Assembly: GCF_000226095.1 (NCBI RefSeq) | Contig: NC_016473.1 | Location: forward strand, 4,464,001-4,528,000 | From: Thermothelomyces thermophilus ATCC 42464 | Lineage: Eukaryota; Ascomycota; Sordariomycetes; Sordariales; Chaetomiaceae | DNA length: 64,000 bases | Direction: 5' to 3' | Shown here: piece by piece, positions 10,741 through 20,819 of the stretch | Numbering within the stretch: position 1 is the first letter of the stretch | Layout of the letters: each line of letters opens with the position of its first letter | Notes under the pieces: model-generated | What the model was told of the DNA's origin: nothing | Databases searched by the model: none | Seen by the model: the letters and a program-made list of their open reading frames with translations, nothing else | Made by a program: the position numbers and the translations under genes

Positions 10741-13700
10741 ATGGCGTCGGTCGATGGCGACATCGCCGCCTCTTTGGCGTCGCAAACCTCCACACCGATT
10801 GCGCAGCTGAGCCCTGATCTGCCCGACTACCCTTCACGCGTCGTCAGAGGGGTGGTAACTATCACATGGCCATATAATTCGGTCACGCAGAAGTTCGCGT
10901 TCCTGCTCGCAGAGCGCGACGTGCGCCTCCGCCGCGCAAAGGGGCAAATACGGATTGAACTTCAAGGACCGAGTGCGAAGGCGGCTTCTAACTGCGGAAT
11001 CGGGGCGGGCGATGAACTGCTCTTCAGCCTGGCTGGTGCGGAATGGAGCCCGGATCCAGCACCTGGGCGCATCCCCGGCGCGAGGGTGGAATGGCAGATC
11101 CAGTTCAGCCAGAAGCTAGCTCTCCAGGTCAGGATCGTAGAATAATGTTGCCCGCTCTCCTCTGACACCATTTGTGTTCCAGGTTAAATTCGGCGAATCA
11201 GGCGATACGAAGCACATCAACGTCGACCATCCCGTGGCGGACAAACCAGATCGCCCTGTGCAACCGCCGCGGCCGGCCACACCCGACCCAGAACCAATTC
11301 TCCCCAGGGTCCCGACCACTGGTCGCAAGTTATCGGAAATTACAGCGGACGAATATCCTTCGCCAGCCTTTGTCAAGCGAGCTCGGCTGTCATATGGTGC
11401 TCTGTTTGAGGGCGGTTTCGACATCTTCGAAGAGGATGGGGGGGTCAAGGGCAGGGGCCGAAAGCGAGCCCGATTCGGGCGCAACAGCAACACATGGCGA
11501 TACAGCAGCCAATCACCAAGCCCTGAGCCGACGTCACTAGTGTCGGATGCGATGGATGAAGATACACCCGAAAGCGTAGCTCTTCGCCCATCGCCTAAGC
11601 CCCAGACAGTGGATGAGGCTTGCCAAACTGCCGAGGTTGAGATGGCGCCAGCCGCCCAAGGAGCAACTTCAACGACCGTCCAGCAACAGGAGAAGACTCC
11701 TACACCCCCGCAGACGCCGGTTCCGGCTCCTCTAGGAACAGCCGTTCGTGCTCAAGAAGGGCGAACACCGGAACCGAACCCGGTGCACCAGATAGAACGC
11801 CCACCTATAGCGCGTGATCCGAGCGAGGAGCCCACGCCTGTGGTGCAGAACCAGACTGTTGCCGCGTCTGATCAGGGACCCGGCCCTGCTTCGAACCAAA
11901 CACCTCCGGAGGAAACACACCGGAAACTTCCCAGCTCACCGATCGGAAAGGGACAGACCCGGAGGCAGTCGCCCGAGACGGCCACCCAGCCGACCTCGCT
12001 GTCAGCCAGCAATGATGAGACGGCTCCAAGTTCCTTCCTTGGCCCTAGGTCGTTTGCGTCTAACTTCTCCTCGTTTGGCGTCGATGTGCCTGCCCGAGTG
12101 GAGTCAAGCTTAAGCCTTGCAGACCAGGTTAGGTTCGGCTTTTCGCATGTACCACAAACCGCGCATTCCCCATCCCTGCATGATCCTGAATTCGCCCCAG
12201 AACCGTGCCCCGAACCAGTTCACCAAGATCAAGAGCAATACCCGGCGGCGCTTCTTGACAACGCCCATAGCCCCGCCAATGCAGCGGGTGGAGATAAACG
12301 TATGGCTTTTGACGGCCAAAGCATGCCTCCAGAGCCAGCCGGGGTTGAGCATTTTGGCGATAGCCAGTGGGAGGTGTCAACCCAACCTTTCCCCATCGAC
12401 CTCGCCGAGGGCGGGCACTTTGGGACGGATGCTCTTAGTAAAGGAGCGAGTGTGATAGCTAGACAGCAATCGCTTCATGCAGATGATCTTGACCTCGGTA
12501 GTGTGCCGGAGGGTTTTGCCAGTTATGGCAAGGGGGATGCATCTGAAGTGCGTGAGAGAAGTCCCTCCGCCAAGGCACCGCCGCACGAACGTCAACCCTC
12601 TGTTGAAAACGAGAACATGCGTAGCGACGATGAAGGAAGCCTCGACGAAGAAGAGGAAGAGGACGAGGAAGAGGATGAGGACGAGGACGAGGAAGAGAAT
12701 GAAGAAGAGGACGAAGAGGAAAAGTCAGATGAGGATGCCTATGGCGAGCAGATCGAAGAGGGCGACTATGACCAGCGGAACTATGATGTGCCCTCAGATG
12801 ACGATGAGGGTCTGTCAGACGAAGACGAAGAGGTTGAGCTCGAGTCAGAAGAAGGCTACGGTAACGACGAGGTGTATGACGAGGATGGTGAAGGAGAGGA
12901 GTGGGATGATGAGGAAGACTACGAGAGCGAGGAGGGCTCTGGACAAGATGACGATGCGGAAGGCCACCAACCAGGGAGGCCTGCTGCACCAGTGCCGAGA
13001 GGAGAGCCCGTTGTCATCAGCCTTCTCTCAGACTCCGAGGATGAGGATCAGCCTGCCCCTCCAGCAGCGGAACCGGCGCCGGTTCCTCAGACGGTGCATG
13101 CGTCGGAGCCTTCAGTCACATCCGAGTCGAGCCCCAGTTTAAATCGTGCTGAATCGTCGAGCCTAGAACACCACAAGTCGCCGAGTTCGGCACGCTACGG
13201 GTCTCCCAGCTCACCACCCCATGAGTCTCCCAGCTCACCACCCCATGAGTCTCCCAGCTCACCACCCCATGAGTCTCCCAGCTCACCACCCCATGAGTCT
13301 CCCAGTCCGCCACGCCACGACGTTCCTACTTCTGAACACCGTCAATCTCCCGCCTCCGAGCGTTCAGAATCCCCTGCCGTCTTGGAGACAGTGGAAACTG
13401 ACGACTCAGGGAAGGAACAAGGGCACAATTCTATCTTCAACCAGACAGATGTCATCGACTTTGCGATGCGCCATACTCAAAGCGTCAACCAGCAGCGGAA
13501 AGCGGAACCAATGGAGACGGGCGCTGAAGCTGGATCCTCATTATCCGCCAACCAAAACTACGGCTCGTTCGGCGCGACCAGCGGCGCCTCCGAGCTACCC
13601 CATCGTGACTTTGAGACTGAACCAAGTGAAAGCCCATCCGGCTCCGTTGCTTCTCAGCCGGTTTCTCAACCAGCGTCAAGCGAGAGTTCTTCGGAAGGCC

Positions 13701-15686
13701 TCTTTATCTCGCAGCCCCGCCCAAGGTCTGCCGGTGCTGAGGAACAGGGCGACACGGGTTCCGCCAGTGAACCTGAAGGAACGAGTGAAGCTCCCAGAAG
13801 AGAGACCGAGGGAACTGAGGGAGGCACGACAGATGAAGATGCGGAGTCTGATGAAGCCTCCAACGACGGTGGTATGGAGCTGGAGCCGGAGAATACCGAG
13901 ATTCGGGACGAGGTGCTGAGCGTAGAGGAAATGGACCAGGACGCGCCTGCCCACTCGTCACCCAAGCCACACAACGATGATGCTAGTTTGCCCGATGCAG
14001 ATGCACTCTCCTTCACCAGCCAGATCGAGATGGCCGCGGAATTCGGAGCAAGCGAAGATGAACACATGAGCGTGGATGATGATGATTCAAGGCACGCGAA
14101 CGCTGTGGACACTGATATGTCCACCTTCGAAGTCGAGGAGGTCACAGTTTCTGAAGAAGACGTCGACATGCTTGATGCGGGTTCGGAACAAGTAGAGTCG
14201 GCGTCACCGGAGAGGATGGCTATGAGTCCTCAGAAGGACGATAGGGTCAACGCATCGACCGTTGCTTCGGATCTGGTCGTCAGTGAAACCATCACGGAGG
14301 TCGTCACCACAGCTTCTGCCGATGAACCGCTCCCAGATGCTCCGACTGTAACGGAACTTGAACAACAGGGTACATCCACCCCGGGTGAACAAACGCTCGC
14401 TCGAGCCGAGTCGGCCCATGTATCGGTGGAAGACGAGTCTAATCGTCAAGTTGATGTCCCTGAGGCGAAGGCTGAGAAGCAGGGGGAAGGAGGAAGCTCG
14501 CTGGACGGTTCGCACTCGATTGCAGGTTCCGAGTCTCAGGTAGACATTGCGTCCCAAGAGGCACTGGGAGGACCACGAAAGCCGTTGGCTCAGATTCCAG
14601 TTGATGATGCGGTTCCTCCACCAGCAGAACACTTATGCGAGGCTGACGAAAATCCTGTCGTCAAGAACGAGACCACGGATGACAAAGGCGGTACTGAGCC
14701 GTCAGGCGTGGAGAGCCCGTCTGCGCTTCAACAAGACGGCGTTACGGATGCGAGCACTCCGCCCCGGCCACCAAGGGTGGTTGCGCCAGACGGGTCTCCC
14801 TCTTCGGACCAACCAGAAGTGGCCTTGGCTCGGGCTGAAGATGTAAAAGGGGAAGATGTCAATGAAGCCGAGGGATCTGCGCAGCGAGCACAGCAAGTCG
14901 AAACAGTTCAGCAGTCTGAGGCTTCGGCAGAAGATTTCGACGACGAAGCATTGATCTTGGAGCAGCTCAGCCAGGAGCAACAACAGTTTCTGGAGACAGA
15001 GACACCGGAATCTCGAGACCGCGGCGGTACTCGATCTTCCTCTCCCGATGTCAGCGTTCACCTAGCCCGCCAGGCTATAGCAGCCAAACGCCACAAGAAG
15101 GCTACTGAGCCAGTCCGGACGAGCAGTCGGATCACCCGGGCGCGATCCAATAGCCTCCGGTCAAATGCCACCAACAGCACCCCCGAGGATGAAAAGGAGA
15201 AAGAAGACCCCAGCATTAGCCTTGCACGAGCCGCCTTAGCCTCACCCTCCAGACGCGGCGTGGGATCCTCCACCTCTGCCTCCAAAACTACCGCTACCTC
15301 CTCTACCAGCGCCACGGCACTCAGGGCCGACCTGAACAAGCGCTTGCGCACTGAACTGCCCGAGTGTATCCCCCTCAGGTCCCTCCGCGCCCACCTCGAC
15401 AAGACCCCCAACGTCATCGCCGTCGTTACGTCCCAGCCGACCAAACCTGTTCGCGCCAAGGGCGGGCCCCGTGAATATGTCATGTCATTTCACGTCACTG
15501 ATCCCTCTGCGGCACCCAGCACCGTAGTTGAGGTGCAGCTGTACCGCCCGCACAAGGACTCGTTGCCGATTGTCGGCCCGGGCGATGTCGTACTTCTCTC
15601 CAAGTTCCTTGTGAAAGCACTCAGCAAGAAGGGGTGGGGATTGAGGACGGGAAACGAGAGCGCGTGGGCCGTTTGGGAGCATGCTC

Positions 15687-15719
<33 letters not shown>

Positions 15720-15883
15720 CTGAGGAGGACTGCCCGCAAATACGGGGGCCTCCGGTGGAGGATTGGAAAGGTTATGTGGGATACGTAAGGACGTTGAAGG
15801 AGTGGTGGGCGTTGATGATGGCGGACGAGGCGGCGAAGGGGAAGTTGGAGAAGGCGGATCAGAAGTTGACGGAGGCGAAGTAG
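10741..15883 (+). CDS. Large acidic protein with C-terminal POT1/Cdc13-type single-stranded DNA binding OB fold
   Basis: Exons 10741..11127 and 11183..15883, intron 11128..11182 (55 nt, CAG|GTCAGG donor); 1,695 residues. Residues ~1-170 form a compact, beta-rich block (VVTITWPYNSVTQKFAFLLA, then an ARVEWQIQFSQKLALQVKFG strand pair). The middle ~1,300 residues look disordered: many SP and SQ/TQ sites, a Glu/Asp run (about 615-720), and five SPSSPPHE-type repeats (about 803-842). Two similar motifs, SVHLARQAIAAKRHKK and SISLARAALASPSRR, precede the C-terminal domain (about 1512-1632), where LPECIPLRSLRAHL, VIAVVTSQPTKPV and GDVVLLSKFLVKAL match the Telo_bind (POT1/Cdc13) pattern as I recall it. 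A tract of 10 Gln follows. Likely nuclear. A telomeric role is inferred; a general OB-fold protein is the alternative. Confidence 0.75.
13202..13321 (+). repeat. Coding 24-bp tandem repeat
   Basis: Four identical 24-bp units (13202..13297) and a diverged fifth (13298..13321), in frame, encoding repeated SPSSPPHE. Perfect identity of neighbouring units suggests recent expansion or homogenisation. Confidence 0.9.
15689..15718 (+). repeat. (CAG)10 tract encoding polyglutamine
   Basis: Ten uninterrupted CAG codons right after the C-terminal OB fold of the preceding gene. A pure trinucleotide run is expected to vary in length among strains. Confidence 0.9.
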
Positions 15884-17030
15884 CTATTGGATAGCCAGGC
15901 AGTTTGGGACGGAGTCCGAGGCTGAGGCTGGAGCATAGGGTCTGCTAGTGGGCGGTCCAGGTCTGGGTTCTTCAGCAAAAGCATTTATCATGTCCGCTCG
16001 TCGAGTGAATGGTTGGGAGGGGTTTGGGATATGGGTTGCGGAGACGAATAGGCGGGCACGCAGGCAGAGAGCCACATGGCGACTGTGCCATAATAATCAA
16101 ATGTGTTATTGCAGAACCCCCAAAAGTCAGCCCCGAGTCTCTCCGATATATCCTTGATCTTTTTTTACTATAGGGTCTGCGTTGCCCTGTGATGCGACAG
16201 GCACTTCCAGGCCGCTCAGTGGAGAGAGATGCGTCGACGTCCGGGGGGGACTCGAGGCGCAGGGTCCATTTATGTCAATGCACCGTGTCTGCTTGTGACG
16301 AGATCATACTCAGACGGATGCATGCGCATATACGGCCACTCGTGAAACATTCAAGTGCAGATTTGGTTGGTGCATTAGAAACAAGGCACATAAAACAGTG
16401 TTCGTGGCAACGCGAACAGGTAGCACGTAAAAACAGCATTACTGCTACGGATCGGACAAGCGAATCTTCAGCGAGATGCCAACCCCATCTATTCAAAAGC
16501 CAGCTTCGACTTGGGCACACGCCCCTTCCCCCCTTTTGCCCTGAAAGAGGCCTGTGTGAGAGAGTGTATCTAACCTTCCATTACGACACACCTATATGAG
16601 CGCTGTTATTCCTCTAATCCCCTCTTCCCAGCTCTCATTCCTCTTGTCTATGCACAAGAACATGCCCCCGTGAGCAGCTACAATGGCCGCAAGCATATCC
16701 CGCGCGCACCCGTGTGTCCTGGTATTCCCCCCCCCCCCCCGGCCCTTGGTGTAACATCCAATTCCATCCTGGTCCGCGATGTGATGAGTGAAAGTACCGT
16801 CCCGCCTCCAGTCAGAGTCAAATAATAAATATTGGAGAATCATCAATGAAAGGGAAAGAAGAGGTCGTCTTCAATCGGTCCAAGACGAATCCGCCTCTAG
16901 CCGTTCCCAAGTGAAGCAAAAGTATTCGAATCTGGGCAAAGGCAAGATGGAGACGAAGACATGACGCCCTGATCAAGAGGAAGTGGACCAGTGCCACCCT
17001 CATGCTCCCGGGCGATTTTTTTTTTTTTTT
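15884..17030. other. Intergenic between convergent genes, ~1.15 kb
   Basis: Separates the 3' ends of the OB-fold gene and malic enzyme. It contains a C14 run (16727..16740) and a T17 run touching the malic enzyme stop (17016..17032). No gene seen. Confidence 0.45.
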
Positions 17031-19686
17031 TTAAAGCTGGGGGTCATAGATCCGAGCCTTGATGTACTTGTCAAGGGCCGGATCTCCCCACTCTTCCCAC
17101 TCAAGCCATTGCTCATCAGGGAGCTGGCTTACGCCATCGCGCCGCGCGGCCTTCATGACCTCGCGCGCAACAATCAGGCTAGCCTCGCGGACGCGCTCGA
17201 TCCGCGGGTAGATGAGGCCCTTGTGGATCTCCTCGGCGTTGAGCGAGCCGGCCAGGGCGGCAGCCGACGTGTAAATCATGTTGTCCGTCACGCGGCTCGC
17301 CTTGGAGAGAATGGCGCCGAGACCGATACCGGGGAAGACGTAGACGTTGTTACCCTGGTTGGGATAGTAGGTGACGGAGTGGTCCGTCGTCTTGACGGTG
17401 AAGGCGGAGAAGGGCGAGCCGGAGGCGAAGATGACGGTGCCGTCGGTCCATGCCACGGCTTGCTCAAAGGTGCACTCGGCCTTGGTGAGAGGATTGCTGA
17501 GAGGGAACAGGATGGGCCTGCGGCCGAGGCCGCCGGCATCGACCGAGGCCTTGAGAGCGCGGACGACGGACTCGGTGAAGACGCCATGGGTGGCAGTCAG
17601 ACCGACCAGGGCTGTGGGCTTGACGTACTCGATCACCTCTTCGAGGGTGCGGAACTGGTGACCATTGTTGTCGGACCGGGCAAAGTACTTTTTGTGCTCG
17701 GCAAGCTTGTCGCCACGGTCCTTGGTTACGAGGCCCTTGGTGTCAACGAGCCAGAACTTGTCCTTGGCGGCCTGCTCCGAGAGACCGCGCTTGGTGTAGT
17801 ACTCGACCAGCTGCTTGGCAACACCGACGCCGGCAGAACCAGCGCCCATGAATACCAGGCGCTGCTCCTCGATGGGAACGCCGGACAGGTTCACGGCTCC
17901 AATGTAACTGCGGCGAGAACGAACAAGTGTCAGACATTGGGGGCCGGAGGAGCAGGAGGGGGAGGACCCGGGGGAAGAAAGGGGGGGGGGGGTGGTTGTT
18001 GTTCTGGGTCTCATCGCGGGAAGTGTGGGGCTGCTGCTGGGTGAACACTTACCCGCCAAGAACCACGGCACCGGTACCCTGGATGTCGTCATTGAAGCAC
18101 TTGTAGTTATTGCGGTAGCGGTCGAGGTAATTGAAGGCCTTCTCGCTCTCAAAGTCCTCAAACTGCACCACCATGTCGGGGTAGACCTCAGCGGCGGCCT
18201 GCATGAACTCGTCCATGAAGTCCTGCTGTTCGGCAACGGAGACGCGCTTGGAGCGCAGGCCGAGGTAGAGTGGGTCCTTGAGGTTGGCCTCGTTGGCGGT
18301 GCCGCAGTCGAGCACGATCGGTAGCGTCTTAGCCGGGTGGATACCGGCAGCCGCCGTGTACAGGGCTAGTTTGCCAATCTAGGCCGGTGCACGTTAGATT
18401 AATTAGCCGACCGACATACCGGGACCCGCCAGCAGCTGCTCCATCAGAAAGGGAAGGGGGCGGGGGCGGGGGCGTTGCCGAGGCCACTTACCGGAATGCC
18501 CACGCCATTCACGCCGAGATCACCCAGGCCGAGAATGCGGGAGCCGTCCGTGACGACGCAGATCTCGGGGTTGGGATACGGCCAATTCCTGAGAATGGTC
18601 TTGATTGACTTGCGCTGCTTGATAGAGATGTAGAGCGCCTCGGGGCGCGTGTACAGGGTCGAGTACTGCAGGCAGACGTCGCCAATGGTGGGCGTGTACA
18701 CGAGCGGCATCAGCTCCTTGGCGTTGTCGACGAGCAGGCGGTAGAAGAGGTCTACGTTTTGGCTCTTAATGGTAGACAGGTACAGGTACTTGTCGATGTT
18801 GGTCTGCCGCGTGCGGATCATCTTGAGGGCGCGCTCGCACTGCCTGCTGCCGTCCTCCATGACGTGCGGGATCAGGCCCGTGAGGTTTTTGGCGACGCGC
18901 TGCTCCGGCGTGAAAGACAGGCCTTGAGGCGGCGAAGAACAGTTAGCGGCGATGGCACGCAGACGGGGAATGGCCCGCGAGGTGGACGACATTGGCGCAA
19001 TGGCCCTCAGAGGGTCTTGCTTTGTGTCTTTTGACGGGGTGCAGGTGGCGGCCGAGTTGTGTTGGGTAACTAACTGGTGGTGGAGAACGAAGGTGGCGGG
19101 TTGCTTTTGGGTTTGGGGGAAAGGGAAGGGGTTTACGGAGGGGCGGTAGTGATGATGTTCCGGCTCGTCCCAACAAAAGAGGTCACTCATGTGACCTCCT
19201 CATGGAGACATGTTGACGGGACGGGGGAGAGGTAGGGCCGCTCATCAAGGAGCGGAGAGAGTAGGGACGGGGACGGGGAAGGAAGAGGGTGGCGGAAGCA
19301 AGTTGCAAGCAAGGACCTTGACCGCGGCAGCTGACTCACTCACCCTTATTCCACATTGGCTCCGAGAGCACCTGGTAGCCGAGCGCCTTGTTCTCGCTGA
19401 TGTACTCGGTGGTAGCAAACTGGTGCACCTCGGCGTAGCGGTTCTGGTTGTACCCGCGGAGAGTATCGAGGTTGGCCATTCTCATGGCCTCCTCGATGGC
19501 GGCAATGTCGACCGAGGACATGGGGTTGGCTGCCGAGATTCTGCGGCTGGACGAGATGGACATGCGCTTGGAGCTAGATATAGACGAGTGCGACGAGCGG
19601 GCCGACGCCGCGGAAGAGGGGGAGATCGACCGAGGTGTTGAGAGGTCGGAGCTGGTTGTGCTGGTGCTGTGCGGAGACGACGCCAT
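17031..19686 (-). CDS. Malic enzyme, NAD(P)-dependent
   Basis: Converts malate to pyruvate and CO2 with reduction of NAD(P), linking the TCA cycle to pyruvate or NADPH supply. Exons 19344..19686, 18492..18922, 18053..18378 and 17031..17907; introns 421, 113 and 145 nt; 658 residues. All joins keep phase and restore conserved text: EPMWNKG|LSFTPEQR, LGVNGVGIP|IGKLALYT, VVLGG|YIGAVNL. Catalytic features: VYTPTIGDVCLQYS (active-site Tyr), the metal-binding FNDDIQGTG, and the nucleotide loop FMGAGSAGVG. The N-terminal ~55 residues are Ser/Arg rich, possibly a mitochondrial presequence. Start choice is open: the frame stays open upstream with an ATG at 20043, and another in-frame ATG (18992) lies inside intron 1. 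Cofactor preference cannot be read by eye. Confidence 0.92.
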
Positions 19687-20764
19687 GGCATGTGCGAGAG
19701 TTGGGAAAGAGAAGAAGAAGGGCAGCCGAGCGAGGAAAACGAGACTGTAAATCCACGGGGCGAGCTCGAGGCAGGGCTGCACCAGGTGCATGAAGAGGCC
19801 CCCCTGCGGCGTGAGTTTAGCGGCAGTATTATTAGAATTACGATATCTGGACCCAGCACTTCGGCTTTGGGGCGCAGGTGCGGTAGCGGCAGTCGTCCGG
19901 GCCACCAGAGCTTTGGTCAGTAAAAGCGAGAGCTGCAGAGTCTTGCCCACACGCTTGTTGCTGAGGGCGAGCCTGCTTAAGACTTTTTGAACGTCCGCAG
20001 CCCGCGACGCGAGCAGCGCCCATCTTGCTGGCCGCTTGCCCATGCCCAGCCAGGAGAAAACGAAAAGGACGGGAAGGAGGAGGGAGTGCTGGCGATGGGC
20101 GACGGGCGATGCGACGGCGGCCCCGTCTGAAGGTTCCGTCACGCGTTTCAAGGGTCAAGCGGCGTCGTTGGAGCTTCGCCGGTGCACGCCTCTTTCAGAA
20201 AGGCAATTGGGCCGCAAAGGGGGCCTACTTGGTAAAAAAAAAAAAGTGGGAAGATTCAATCACCAAAAGTCTGAGCAAGCCAGGGTCCCCGTCAAGTTGA
20301 GCGGGTACAGGTACAGTACCAAGAAAGGCCTGGGGCAATTGAGGATTCGCGAAACTCCTACTTTGGGAAGGCACTTACACCCCAAGCCGGGCCTGGTGGG
20401 GAGTCACCGAGATGACATCCGGGTGGGACCCCCGAGTGGATTCCCGGCAAGAGCGCTCAATTTCTACGGTTTATTCTGCGCAGAAAGGCCAGACACCGAG
20501 GGCACAATGCATGTACCTTATACAAGCTGACGGCCGTCAAAATCGGGCAGCGGCAAGATTCGATCCTGGCTGACTGCTGGTCACAATTTGGAAGGCTTTT
20601 TGTTGGGAGTGCAATTGTTGAGTGAACAAGTCTTGGATCGCTGACGTTGACCGGAGTGCCCTTGTGCAGCATCAGTTTGTCCCGGGCGCTGCCCTGTGTC
20701 AGAACTCGAGCCCCACCGCGACCTGCAAGGTTCGAAGGTACACTAGGATACCAGTAACTATTCC

Positions 20765-20778
20765 GTACAGTACTGTAC
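20765..20778. repeat. Palindrome GTACAGTACTGTAC, densest copy of a dispersed GTACAGTAC word
   Basis: GTACAGTAC or its complement also occurs at 3861, 20978, 21233, 38634, 52273, 60503 and 60562, all outside the coding exons I predict. About 0.5 copies of one 9-mer (both strands) is expected in 64 kb of even composition. Confidence 0.7.
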
Positions 20779-20810
20779 ATACCGAGTCGCCAGAGTGCTC
20801 GTACGTACAC

Positions 20811-20819
20811 TACGGAGTA
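20811..20819. repeat. Dispersed TACGGAGTA word
   Basis: Exact copies (either strand) at 7817, 10319, 20811, 52857 and 59031, with near matches at 22535, 39883, 58650 and 60694; all intergenic. Confidence 0.65.

Noticed and set aside
13202-13321. CRISPR-like direct repeats
   Set aside because: Tandem without spacers, in frame in a eukaryotic coding sequence.
16983-18044. 353-codon plus frame opposite malic enzyme
   Set aside because: Antisense shadow of a strongly conserved gene in GC-rich DNA; no family resemblance.
20725-20745. GGTTCGAAGG string as a tRNA T-arm
   Set aside because: No matching acceptor, D or anticodon arms at the right distances; similar strings elsewhere also failed.
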